Part shown: positions 21,600 through 32,564 of the stretch, piece after piece
How positions within the stretch are numbered: position 1 is the stretch's first letter
Layout: each line of letters opens with the position of its first letter
Source: Beta vulgaris subsp. vulgaris
Lineage: Eukaryota > Streptophyta > Magnoliopsida > Caryophyllales > Amaranthaceae
DNA: 64,000 bases
Reading direction: 5' to 3'
Assembly (NCBI RefSeq): GCF_026745355.1
Contig: NC_079209.1
Location: 20,008,825-20,072,824 of the forward strand
Program-made: the position numbers and the translations under genes
Notes under the pieces: generated by a model
Told to the model about the DNA's origin: nothing
Databases searched by the model: none
What the model saw: only the letters and a program-made list of their open reading frames with translations

Positions 21600-22620
21600 A
21601 ATGGAATCTTCACAGGATGATAGTTATAACCTTAATGGTTTTCCATCTTGCCTTGGAGGGATCAATATAGGAGGACTTGCCAAATCTTGCTTGATTTGAT
21701 CAAAAGCCTTTTGATGCTCCTCATTCCATTTGAAATCTGATTCATGTTTTAATCTCAGTAGAGGTGGAAAATTTTTAGTCTTCCTAGCTAGATTGGCTAT
21801 GAACATGCTAACATAATTGAACTGTCGAAGGTATCTTTGCAGTTTTTTCTTGGAAGTTGGCTTAGCTGTCAATACTGCTTTTGCCTTATTTTGGTCAATT
21901 TACATTCTGTTTTTATGGATGAGAGATCTTAAAAAGTTAGTGGCCTTAAGTCCGAATGCACATTAAAGCGGATTCATTTTTAGATGATATTCTCTCATTC
22001 TAGTATATGACTTAACCAAATGTTCTTTATGTCTTAGAAATTATTTGATTTTACGAGTATGTCATCCACATAAACTTCCATAATCATGCTAATCATATCT
22101 TTAAAGATTGTGTCCATGGCTCGTTGGTATGTAGCCCAACACTTATCAAACCAAATGGCATGGCCATGTATTCAAACAAACCTAGTGATTTCGGGCATCT
22201 AAAGGCTGTTTTATTACAGTCTTCTTGTGCAACCCTTAACTGGTGGTACCTGCATACCCATCCATAGAAGATCAGCTATTAGAAGATCAGCTACAAGCAT
22301 AGGATATTGGTCATTAGGTGTTGCTTTATTTAAATCCCTAAAGTCAATGCAGATTCTTATATTGCCATTTTTCTTAACTACTGGGACTATATCAGAAATC
22401 CAGTCAGCATACTGCCAAGGCCTTATGAACTTTGCCTTAAGGAGTTTGTTTATCTCTTCTTGTATAAGTTATGTCAGTTCTGGCGCCAGTGTTCTAGGAC
22501 TTTGGACCACAGGCTTATATCCTTGTTTGATAGGTAATTTAAGGTCTATTATTTTCCTATCAATATCAGGCATTTCATGATACTCCTAAGCAAAACAATC
22601 TTTAAATTCTTTTAGAATTT
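21600..22620 (-). pseudogene. Tat-like reverse transcriptase
   Basis: Minus strand. From about 22595 leftwards: a segment with PGIDRKIIDLKLPIKQGYKP, then FIRPWQYADWISDIVPVVKK and GNIRICIDFRDLNKATPND (about 22320-22440), a damaged middle, MEVYVDDILVKS (catalytic YVDD, about 22045-22080), and at 21624-21872 KKLQRYLRQFNYVSMFIANL and FKWNEEHQKAFDQIKQDL. The order and motifs match Ty3/gypsy RT of the Tat lineage. Multiple stops and shifts make it non-functional. Confidence 0.8.
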
Positions 22621-23213
22621 CAATTATTTCATGTTTTTCTTGATTAGTGAGAAGCTTACTTATGTAAGTAAAACATGGACTTTCGTTATCCCCCAAATTT
22701 ATTTATTCTAGTGGATCATGAACTTCCTATTTAATATCCTCACATTTAGCCCATACTTTCTCATCGTCTTCTTCTAGAGATTCAGATTCGAATAGGGTTG
22801 AGCAATATGTACTACAGCTTATAAGAAAATTCTCTTGTTATTTTCTAAAAACTAAATCTTTCATAACTTGATCAACAATAAGGATAAACCCATTACAATA
22901 TTCTTCTTGGTCTATAGAGTGATAAACTTAGAAAAATATAGTGTAACTCTATAAACTAACTTGAGCTAGCGATTTATCATAACTTGACGCCTTTTGAACA
23001 TATCCATATTTTAATTGATTGTTTTCAACTCCTGGACGTCTTCAATTTCTTGGATGAGAATTGCACTTAAGTCTTCTATCTTCTTGTGACTCAAGTTGTA
23101 GAGCAACCTCAATACTGATGGTGGGAACGGACGTTAGAGAGCCCTTGATAAAAACAGAATCAGCAGATGTCATTAGGCAAACTTCTTCATCCGCTTGTAT
23201 CATTTTATAGATA

Positions 23214-23741
23214 TCACCATTCTACAAAATTAAAATCTGATGGAGTGGTGATGGAATAGCATAAATTATGATGCAACCAATCTCCTCCTAGTATGACATT
23301 AAAGTTAGTACCATTTTCTATTATGAAGAAACCAGTAAAAGTAGTTTTAGTCCCTACTCTTATCTTTAGAATAGCCATTCCTTCCACCTTTTCGGGTAAA
23401 CAGGAAAAACCAATTACGTTGCTTTGTATATTATGTAAATATTTTCTAGTTTTTCCTAATTTCCTAAATACAGAGATTGGCATAATATTGACAGTAATTC
23501 TAGTATCTACCAATACTTTGCCTAAACTAACCCCCTCAAAATCCACAATTAGGAATAAAGCCTTAGTATGTTTATTATCAACATCGTCTAATCTAAATAT
23601 CTTATCCATAATTAACTTATCTAAATCAGCTTTTAGGGATGTTTTACTAGGCATCTTTTTATGAGGTGGATTTAAATAAGAAGTAACTCCGAGAAGAAGT
23701 AACTTTGAATTTAGCTGCTCTTTCTTCTTTGTCAACCTCAT
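23214..23741 (-). pseudogene. Tat-like aspartic protease
   Basis: An open frame of 175 codons on the minus strand. It resembles the gypsy retropepsin: LVDTRITVNIMPISVFRKLG holds the active-site loop, where the usual D-S/T-G reads D-T-R, and VILGGDWLHHNLC is the downstream ILGxDWL motif. The changed Gly suggests it cannot cleave. It would have processed gag-pol. Upstream gag (24324 and beyond) and downstream RT fit the gag-pro-pol order. Confidence 0.75.
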
Positions 23742-23769
23742 CTGCCCATGATGTAGCTGTGGCTTGAAG

Positions 23770-24575
23770 TCATGATTGGTCCTCTGACTTCTTGAATTCA
23801 GTTGGCAGCATGACTACGTTACATAGCATATTCTGGCTCTCATTAAAAACTGTCTGAGGTTCAATCATCAATGGGTCTCCATCTAACAACAGGTCATTAT
23901 CTGATACCAACAAATCCAGGTCCCTGGATCCAAATTCTAAATCATATTCTTCAGTAGCACTATTTCCTAGAGCTTTCTTCATAAGAGAGCCTTTTACTTG
24001 ATGTTGTTGATTATCCATATTTAGAGATGATGAATCAGGCTGCTTTTCTTCGAGAGGCAACAGTCTTGTGATACCATCTTGAAGAGCTTCCTAATCAATT
24101 CTGATCTTAGCTATGAGGGACTCTCGCACATTTTGAGTGTTGATTTGAGCCCTAGTCGCAGCAGCCTTGATGCTTAACTCCTTCATCCTCGATGACCTAC
24201 TTTTGTGTAGGTTTTGAACATCTTGTAGTGGTGCTACCCTTACCAATGACGTAAATCGTGCATCTCCTTGATTCCCTTTGGATTTTTCCTTTATCTTGAG
24301 AATCTTAGGTACTTGTGTTTGACTTAGATCCCTTTCTTTTCCTTATGAGGAACGGAATGATGCATGGCCATTTTTTTCCTTGGTCCTTCGCTTCTGGACC
24401 TTTTCTGGAATGAGCGCTGATAAGCAAGCACATATGTAGGATAATTTTGGATGATATGTGTTCTAACCATTTCAAAGGTTAGTTTATAATATGCACACAA
24501 TGAGCACATCCCTCCCCTTAAAGTCATTAATCCCTCTATTGCCCTGTTTTGTAATGGGAATTTTTGAAGGGCTTC
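23770..24575 (-). pseudogene. Tat-like gag-pro linker and gag C-terminal part
   Basis: Two minus-strand frames: 24324-24578 (ALQKFPLQNRAIEGLMTLRG, an Ogre/Tat gag spacer) and 23770-24060 (ending PTEFKKSEDQS). They join gag to the protease. The CACTA insertion at 24579 cuts the first one; with that insert removed the frame is in register with the gag frame ending at 26338, which supports the assignment. Confidence 0.6.
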
Positions 24576-24578
24576 TTT
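24576..24578. repeat. Left TSD (TTT) of the 1.76 kb CACTA element
   Basis: TTT precedes CACTAG here and follows CTAGTG at 26335-26337. Confidence 0.7.
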
Positions 24579-24879
24579 CACTAGTAGAATAATGGCTTAT
24601 TGCTGCAGTTTTACCCATACGCAGCAAAATATCACGTAAAAATAAAAGGAAAAATATAAAATAAACATATTGTTGCGGTTTCGATCGAAAATCGCAGCAA
24701 TATGGTTTTAACGGATTTTTTTTGAAAATCTTTTAACAATTAGACCGAACATATTGCTCTGGTTTCTGGAAAAAAACGCAGCAATATATTAAAATAATAT
24801 AAAAAAATATTATTTTAAGCTATTGATGCGGTTCCTTCTCGAAACCGCAGCAATAGGGTCATTAGGGTTTCATTAACAC

Positions 24880-25560
24880 TTAAGGCGTCGTTCTGTATCT
24901 CTCCTTCCTCTCTACATCTCCCTTCCTCCCTCTTCACTTTCGTTGAGCACTTCTCACCCTTCCTTTCATATGTCTTCCTCTCCACTTTTCTTCTCTGTCA
25001 TCCCCCTTCCTCTTCCTCAACTTTCTCTCTCCTCCTCAACCTCAACCGACGCCGCAACTTTCTCTCTCCTCCCCAACCTCTACCGACGCCGTATTCTGAT
25101 GAAATCGACGAATTTGGGGGTGGAATTTCGATCGTCGTTTCTAGTTTGTGAGGGTTCCGGATTCGGCATCGTGGATTCCAGATTTTCGACCTCGCCGGCG
25201 CCCTAATATCCATCTTCGCACCGACTTGGCACTCGCCTCGACGACAACAGGTTTTCTCACCGTTCGACCGTTTGACTGACTCTCAGACCGGTAGGTTTTG
25301 ACTAATGCTCAGACCGGTATGTTTTGACCGATGCTCAGACCGGTAGATTTCGACCGACGCTCAGACCGTTCGTCGTTCTCCACCCTCGCAACGGGTTTTC
25401 ACGAGAACGGAGAGCAAATCTGTTTTTTTCCTTTTTTTGTCGTTTTTGTTTTTCGTTTCTTTTTTTGTCTTTTTTTTTTCGTTTTTTACTCTCTTTGTAG
25501 ATTTTGTTTTAGGATTTTTTTTTAAAATTTTCATTGAATTTGATAAAAAGCAGTCTGATT
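24880..25560 (+). other. CT-rich leader-like cargo inside the CACTA element
   Basis: Starts with TCTCTCCTTCCTCTC-type repeats, then a short frame 24943-25206 (MSTSHPSFHMSSSPLF) and the tandem GACCG(A/T)TGCTCAGACCGGTA at 25265-25370, then T-rich DNA. It looks like the 5' leader of a plant gene or of the parental transposase gene, possibly captured. The frame at 25531-25888 shows no known domain. Nothing here is convincingly coding. Confidence 0.4.
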
Positions 25561-25899
25561 TCTGGTCAATAGTTTATGATCTACTTGTTTAGTGTGATGT
25601 AACCATTTTGAATCATCTATTGGAGACTTAGTGATTGTTAATATTCTTGAAAGTCCAGTAAGCCCAACCAAACAATGCGCTACCATACACTTGAAATTGT
25701 GCATCTGCAAGTCTTTGAAAATCTTCAACGAACCTGCCACTCAATCAGATTCATATGTTATTTCATATTCAATATGTCTTTTTAATTTTTTAAATTTAAT
25801 TGAGAAATGCCAACAAAAAAAAAAATTACCTGTTACCTATTGCTGCGGTTTTGGGCAAAAACTGCAGCAATATGTTGCACGTTTTTAATAAAACATAAA

Positions 25900-26162
25900 C
25901 TAGTTATTAGGCCCGGGCTATTCCCCGGGTAAGAAAAAATTTCATTTATTAATATAATACTTTATGATGATAACACTAATACAACTTAGCCTAGTGGTTA
26001 AAACTTCAGTATATGTACTTGAGGTCTCGGGATCAATCCGTATACTATGCAATTTCTTAATTTTTTTATTGTACATGGATTACATGAACTAAAACTCCAT
26101 AAGGGGAGTGCCACGTGGCACAGATTCTTGTTTTCGCACGCCTTTTAATATATTTGTATAGA
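25900..26162 (-). mobile_element. Short non-autonomous Helitron
   Basis: Read on the minus strand, it begins TCTATACAAATATATTAAAA and, after GCCACGTGGCA, ends in a GC-rich hairpin CCCGGGGAATAGCCCGGG followed by TAATAACTAG. This is the plant Helitron pattern: TC start, hairpin 10-12 bases before a CTRR end. It sits between A and T with no duplication, as expected of rolling-circle insertion. No Rep/helicase is present. It also contains tRNA-promoter-like boxes (25989-26035). Confidence 0.85.
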
Positions 26163-26337
26163 TATATTGCTGCGGTTTTACCCAGAAACCGCAGCAATAT
26201 GTTCAAATATTGCTGCGATTTAAAACCGCAGCAATATAATAATTACCTATTGCTGCCCCTTAATTGTTGCGCGCCAAAAACCGTCGTAATAGGTCACTTA
26301 CTGAGCGCAGCAATAATGATTTATTCTACTAGTGTTT

Positions 26338-27355
26338 GTAGGTTTTAGCTATTTCCTCAGGCATCGCCAGAGTTGGGGTTTTGGAACTGGCAGGAACCTT
26401 AGCATTGGCTAAGTTGGCCCTGTATGCCTCTAGCTCTATTGCTTGATGTTCCATTTCTGAGACGACTAGTCTTTTGGGACTTAGTCGTCTAGTAAGGAAC
26501 CCTCTGAAGACTTGGCATTGATCTGTCGTATGCGACCCATTCATATGCCATCTGCACATGTCTTCCAAACCTTCTTCATGGCTATCTTTGGCACAACCAA
26601 GATTCTTTCGTCAAGCAATCTATTGAAGAGTTAGTTACCAATTTCGGTAACTTGACATGCATGTAAAGTAATAGCAAAATTATTACTAATTTCCAACATA
26701 TTACAGAATAATTCGAAGGGTTTGTTTATATTGCTTCAGCCACCGATTCTGTTATCATGGACTTATCACTCTGACCTCATCAAATCTGCTCATTAGACTG
26801 GCGATCCCATTCCAATCATATTAACATATTATTTTTCTTATCAATCTAATCCTGAATTTTGTTTCTAAACACAATACATTCAAAAGTATCATGGGTTACT
26901 GCATCATGCCATTTACAGTATTTTTTACACTTAACTTCCTCAGTAGTTTTTAATTTATGTCTTCTCACTAGTTTTATCTTTTTTTAGATAATAACCAATC
27001 AAAAATGGCGTTAGATTTTTTAGCGTCAAATGTGTATGTTCTCTTTTGTCCAGATTTTAAGTCCTTTGGCGCCAAGAATTCTTTCTTCTCTAAGGGAGAA
27101 CACTTATAAGGTACCCCTTGAATGATTTCAGCCACATCCACTTCTTTTGCAGTTTCGAAATCGAAGGGTTCTTCATTCTGAGTGAAGAAACTTTAGTGTC
27201 TTGCTGCACTTTCAACTTGTAGGTTTCTTTCATACCTTGCGGCTAATTCTGCTAACTCAACAAAATCACTTAAGGCTTGACCATCAAACCTTTTACGAAA
27301 CTGAATCAGCATTCCCTGTTAAGCCATTTGTAAAAGTTCTCTTCCAGGGATGCTA
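26338..27355 (-). pseudogene. Tat-like gag, zinc-finger region
   Basis: Minus-strand gag remains. At about 26900 CKWHDAVTHDTFECIVFRNK and at 26510-26556 CRWHMNGSHTTDQCQVFRG are two CxWH...HxxxxC fingers characteristic of Ogre/Tat gag. From 27355 to 27240 the capsid helices read SIPGRELLQMA and GMLIQFRKRFDGQALSDFVE. In-frame stops and shifts break it. It continues rightwards at 38743 beyond the solo LTR with the SIRE-like element. Confidence 0.7.
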
Positions 27356-27360
27356 ACATG
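27356..27360. repeat. Left TSD (ACATG) of a Tat-type solo LTR
   Basis: ACATG precedes TGATAAAGGG here and follows CTTATCA at 38738-38742; the gag frame is continuous when the insert is removed. Confidence 0.8.
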
Positions 27361-27717
27361 TGATAAAGGGTTTTTAGTGTGTCGTTAAGACACTAAGAAC
27401 CGCTTTCAAACAATATTTATAGTCCTAACAAGCAATTACTAAGAGAATAGTAAGGGCAAGTCAAGGGTCGATCCACAGGGAAACAGAGATTAGTTAAAGT
27501 CTATCAAGTCTAGACTACTTAATTGAAAGGTATTTGGGGGTTTGAAAGAGTTTTGGTATCAATTAAGTCTAACTAATAGCAAGAACAAGCAAATAACACG
27601 AGTTTAAATATCAGATAAAAGACACTAGAGTTAAGGTTACTAGTATGAATAAGAATAGCCAATGAATGCTAATGCATGCGATTGTGATGTACGAAGATGA
27701 TTATGCGAGGTTTATTT

Positions 27718-27722
27718 CCCTC
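27718..27722. repeat. Left TSD (CCCTC) of the SIRE-like element
   Basis: CCCTC precedes TGTTGAACCC; the same five bases follow AATAACA at 37459-37463. Confidence 0.85.
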
Positions 27723-29068
27723 TGTTGAACCCTAGTTTTGATGATGACAAAGAAACAAAGATGCAAACTAAGTAGTGAACTAATGAGTTATTTAAGTGTA
27801 TGGTGTTTAAGGTATCAATGAAGGAACTGGGAGAATACGAAGTCAAGAAGAAGTCAAGAGAGGATTTCAAAGGCTAAGTAAAGAAGTTTCTAGTTGATAC
27901 TGGAGCAAGCATTGGATCAAGAAAATAGAAGCTAGGCGTTTTATTTTCTAGTTCCAATGTAAAGGAACAAAGAAAGAATGGTAAGGAACGTGGCAGTTAT
28001 TTGAGAATGAAGTTTGTTCCTTTGTAAGGAACAAACTAAGTGGCACTAACGAATATGTTAAAGGAACTTAGTTAATAAAAGGAACTAGACTTAGGCGTGA
28101 ATATAACGGTTAAAATAATATTGAGTAAGTCATGCCTAATTATAGGAAATTAGTTATTCTAATTTCAAATGATAAAATCAGTTTTAAAAAGAAAATCTGT
28201 TTAGAAAAAGATTTATTTTTCGGAAAATAAGAAAATAAATATCCGGTTTTAGAAAGATTTTTTAAAAGATATTATTTTCTTAAAGATTAAAAATTCAGTT
28301 TAAAGATAAAAAGTGTTTTATAAAAACTGATTTTCGGATAAAGCTCAAGGAACTCCTATTACTTAGGAGTAATGGCTAATATATCCACGTTCATTTATAG
28401 TTCATGGGATCATGGGACATGATGTAAAACGTGTTCCTTAGGGGAAGGAACATCATGGGTTAATGGACTTAAACGTGTACTCTAACTTTAATCCCACGTT
28501 CTTCATGATTAACACTATAAATATAGAAGTCTAGATAAGTTCCAAATGTGTCTGACTAAGTAATTAAGTGAGTTTAACTTATTAAGTGTCAGTGCCTTCA
28601 TTCTCTCATAATAGCCATTTGTTCTTTGCCTTCTTACTCTAATTCCACTAAGCTTATTTCGATCAATTGTATTTTGGTTTTTGGGGTAAGGGAACTTTGA
28701 GTGAAGTTCTGTAAGAGAGAGCTTTGAGTGAAGCTTGTATGTGTGAGAAAACTTCGAGTGAAGTTGAGAGGAACTGCTGTTAAGGGAACAGTGGCTCAGG
28801 AACTTGAGTTTAGGAACTCAAGGTGTGGCTCGAGTTAGAATTAGGTTGTAACAAGTTGTTTGGCCTAATTAGTGAAAGTGTTGAGTTTAAAATCCCTAGT
28901 GGTCGAGGTTGTTTCTTCTTGTTGGGCCCAAGAAATTTTTCCTCGTAAAAATCCCTTGTGTTCCTTTAGCTTGTTTATTCGTTTAAGTTTTAATTTCCGC
29001 AAAAAGTTACGTTTATTTCTACACCTACAATTCACCCCCCCTCTTGTAGTGTTCCTAGGGAAATAACA
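27723..29068 (+). repeat. 5' LTR of the SIRE-like element
   Basis: TGTTGAACCC...GGGAAATAACA. CACTATAAATATAGAAG at about 28514-28530 is a plausible TATA box. The frame 28865-29092 on the minus strand and 28872-29066 on the plus strand are spurious. Confidence 0.9.
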
Positions 29069-29070
29069 AT

Positions 29071-29082
29071 TGGTATCAGAGC
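29071..29082 (+). other. Primer binding site (initiator Met tRNA)
   Basis: TGGTATCAGAGC, two bases after the 5' LTR, is the standard plant PBS complementary to the 3' end of initiator Met tRNA. Confidence 0.9.
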
Positions 29083-29133
29083 TAGAACTCACGTAAGATA
29101 GGAAACCCTATTGAGAAAAAGATCCAAGGAACA

Positions 29134-30960
29134 ATGAATACCACCGAGAAACTTGAAGAAGGTTATTCCACTCAAAGGCCTCCTATGTTCAATGGGAAGT
29201 ACTACAACTATTGGAAGAACCGCATGGAGATATTCATCAAGCTGAAAACTATCAGGTATGGAGAGTCATTGAAGTTGGTGATTTCGAAGTCACAACTACA
29301 AATGACAAAAATGAGGTAACTCTTAAACCCCTCTCTGATTATGACAAATCTGATTTTGAAAAAATGGAAGTAAATGCCATGGCTATTAAATTGCATTGTG
29401 GACTTGGACCCCATGAACATAATAGGATCATGGGATGCAAATCCGCAAAGCAAATATGGGATTTACTAGAAGTAACCCACGAAGGAACTAATGAAGTTAA
29501 AAGATCGAAAATTGATTTACTTATGAATCAATATGAACTGTTCTGCATGAAATCCAAAGAAAGCATCCGAGACATGTTTACTCGTTTTACTAACATTATA
29601 ATGAGTTGGCTTCTCTTGGAAAGTTTATTTCATCTGAGGAACAGGTTCGAAAGGTTCTTAGGAGTCTTCCTAAGGACAGATGGATGGCTAAAGTCACTGC
29701 TCTTCAAGAAACAAAAGACTTCACTAAGTTCAACTTAGAACAGCTGGCAGGGTCACTTATGACTCATGAGCTTCACCTTGATACTGAATATGGTGAAAGC
29801 TCCAAATCAAAATCAATTGCTCTCAAAGCAGATGATGAAGATGATTCGGACTCGTAAGAAGAAGAAGCAGCCCTCATGGTTCGAAAATTTCGAAAGATGT
29901 ACAGGAACATGAAGAATGGAAACTTCAAAGGTAAAACTAAGAAATTTTCTAACAAAGCTGCTTGTCATAAATGTGGAAGTACAGATCACTTCATCAAGGA
30001 ATGTCCTCTTTGGGAAAATGACAAAACCAAAGAAAGGAACAAGGAACGCTTTGCTGAAAGGAACAAAGAATCAAAAGCACCTTTCTCTAAGGCAAATGTG
30101 CGCAAAGCTATGATAGCTGCTTGGGGAGATTCAGAGACGGAAGAAGAAGAGGAACAACCAACTGAAGAAACAGCAAACCTTTGCCTCATGGCAAACACTG
30201 ACGAAAAAGAAGATGAAGAAAAATTGAGGTAAGTCAACATGGACTTGAGTCAGAACTAGATGGTAAAACTAGGACTGAAATATATGATCTTCTTTATGAT
30301 GCAATTCTTGAATGTAGAGATGAACGTGAAAAACGTGAACAAACGGAACAAGCCTTAAAGTTTGCAAGGAACACATAGAATGGCTTAAGAAAATGAGAAC
30401 AGATGTGAAACAAGATTCTTTTGATTTATTTGATAAAAACTTAAAAATCAAAGAATTTATGAAAGTTTGAAAAATGAAAATTATCTAATTAATTTAGAGA
30501 TTTCACACTTGAAGGAATTTGTCCCTGTTCTGAGTTCCTTTGATATAAGATCAACCCCTTTGAAAGGATACAGATCTGAGATTGAAAAAATGAATAAAGA
30601 GAAAATATTTTAAAGGAACAGATCTGTAATCTTAAAAAGGAACTGGTTGTCGCAAGGAACAGAGGCAAAATCATGAAAGTTCCTAAGTGGATTGAGAAAC
30701 CACAGACCAAAAGGAAGGAAGGTCTTGGTTTTGAAAACTACAAGAAAAGGAACAAGACAAAGAAATATGTTGATCTACCTAGTGATAAGTTTTGTATGTA
30801 TTGTGGCAAGGTAGGTCATTACATAAATCAATGTCAATAAAATCTGAATGATTGGGAAAAATGTGACAATAAGTAAGAAAAAATGGGTTGTCAAAACAAA
30901 TCCTAGTCAAGAACAGGAACCCACGAAAGATGGGGTTCCTACAACTAACAACTAGTTGAT
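29134..30960 (+). pseudogene. SIRE-like gag (frameshifted)
   Basis: Starts MNTTEKLEEGYSTQRPPMFN at 29134, then switches frames: 29211-29620 holds KSAKQIWDLLEVTHEGTNEV (UBN2-type copia gag), 29606-29857 holds RKVLRSLPKDRWMAKVTALQ and 29876-30232 holds the zinc knuckle CHKCGSTDHFIKEC. A second knuckle CMYCGKVGHYINQC lies at 30793-30834, just before a stop. The protein would build the particle and bind RNA. At least three frameshifts (near 29255, 29610 and 29855) and several stops prevent expression as one protein. Confidence 0.85.
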
Positions 30961-30962
30961 TT

Positions 30963-31412
30963 TTGCAGGTTGGAGTGAGGGGGAACAACACATGGTATCT
31001 CGATAGTGGTTGTTCCAAGCACATGACAGGAGACAAAACGAAGTTTCTCTCACTCACAACCTATGAAGGTGGAAGTGTAACATTTGGTGATAATAAGAAA
31101 GGTAACATAGTTGCTATGGGTAAGGTCGGTAAGTCACCATTACACTCCATTGAAAATGTATTTTTAGTTGAAGGTCTAAAACATAATCTATTAAGCATTT
31201 CTCAATTCTGTGACAAAGGAAATACTGTAAAATTTGATAAAGAAAAATGCTTGATCATCAACATTAAAACTAAGAAGGTTATCTTGGAAGGAACAAGGAA
31301 AGGGAACACATACATTGTGGATCTAGACCTTGTTCCTCAAATCAATTTAACTTGTCTTAGTGTTATTGAAGATGATTCACTTCTATTGGCACAAGCGTCT
31401 AGGACATGCTAG
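30963..31412 (+). pseudogene. SIRE-like aspartic protease
   Basis: Open frame of 149 codons. NTWYLDSGCSKHMTGDKTKF has the copia protease active site DSG(A/C)SxH; SVTFGDNKKGNI and FVEGLKHNLLSISQFCDKG-type sequence follow, then the start of the pre-integrase domain. A frameshift near 31405 cuts the link to integrase. The N-terminal Met at 30963 is probably internal to a gag-pol frame. Confidence 0.85.
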
Positions 31413-32340
31413 CTTTTCATTACTTGAGAAACTTAGATCAAAATAACTTGTTTTAGGATTACCATCCATAAAATTTCATATTGATCAAGTTTGTGATGCA
31501 TGTGCACGAGGTAAGCAAGTAAGATCCTCTTTCAAATCTAAAACGATTGTAAGTACCACTAAACCATTAGAATTAATTCATATGGACTTATGTGGACCCA
31601 TGAGAATTCAAAGCAGAAGTGGAAAGAGGTATGTACTTGTGATTGTAGATGACTACTCTAGGTACACTTGGGTTATTTTTCTCACTAGTAAAGATGAAAC
31701 TTATGATGAGTTCCTTGTCTTTGCTAAAAGAGTTCAAAACTAAGTGGACATAAAATAATGCACATTAGATCAGATCATGGCAAGGAATTCGAAAATTATA
31801 AATTTGATGACTTAAGCAGAGATAATGGCCTAGATCATAATTTTTCTGCCCCTAGAACACCACAACAAAATGGTGTTGTAGAAAGGAAAAATAGAACTTT
31901 GGAGGAAATGTCTAGAACCATGTTAATTGCTAGTGAACTTCCAAGGAACTTTTGGGCTGAAGCTGTTAATACTGCTTGTCACATAATTAATCGTGCCATG
32001 ATGAGACCTATCATTAATAAAACTCCTTATGAACTTTATTTGGAAAGAAACCAAATATCACCTATTTTAGAACATTTGGTGCAAATGTTATGTGCATAAT
32101 AATGGAAAAGATAATCTTGGAAAATTTGATGCAAGGAGTGATGAAGCAACATTTTTAGGATACTCCTCACATAGTAAAGCTTATAGAGTATATAACAAGA
32201 GAACTATGTGTGTTGAAGAAAGCATTCATGTAATCTTTGATGAATCTGACAAATATAATCCAAGCATACAGGTTGATGACTATGAGATAGGGTTAGCACA
32301 ACCAGTACAAGGAACGCAGATTCACAAGAAGAAGAAGTGA
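31405..32340 (+). pseudogene. SIRE-like integrase
   Basis: A GAG-pre-integrase zinc region ends at CDACARGKQVRSSF (about 31492-31530). The core follows: LIHMDLCGPMRIQSRSGKRY (first Asp, about 31575), IRSDHGKEFEN (second Asp, 31763) and TPQQNGVVERKNRTLEEMSR (catalytic Glu), in the DDE arrangement. Stops at 31453 and 31741 and a frame change near 32090 break it. The end (32092-32340) carries the GKFDARSDEATFLGYSSHSK motif of copia integrases. Confidence 0.85.
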
Positions 32341-32564
32341 AAGAGGAAAGGAACGAGGAATTGAAAATAATGACATCAATGATTCCTGTTCCTCAAGGAG
32401 GAGAAGATGCTCCTGTTCCTCAAATGAAGGAACTGAGTCCACCGAGGCTAACAGAGGAACAACTGAGCAGAGTTCCTCATCTACTCAAGGAACTCATGAG
32501 GAACAACATGTTCCTATAAGAGAGTTTCAACCAAAACCTTGGAGATTACAAAAAGTCACATCCT

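Larger units (their letters stand above)
24579..26334. mobile_element. Non-autonomous CACTA element, 1.76 kb
   Basis: Terminal inverted repeats: left CACTAGTAGAATAATGGCTT, right on the other strand CACTAGTAGAATAAATCATT, each followed by ATTGCTGCG-type subterminal repeats (ATTGCTGCGGTTT and inverse AAACCGCAGCAAT at 24660-24860, 25838-25875 and 26165-26280). TTT duplications flank it. The interior holds a CT-rich, gene-leader-like stretch (24880-25560) without transposase, and a 263 bp Helitron (25900-26162). It was inserted into Tat gag. Confidence 0.9.

Noticed and set aside
24943..25213. Plus and minus frames in the CACTA leader region
   Set aside because: Both strands open because of CT-rich sequence; no family.
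28865..29092. Frames repeated at 37262-37456
   Set aside because: They are the two LTR ends of the SIRE-like element, not genes.
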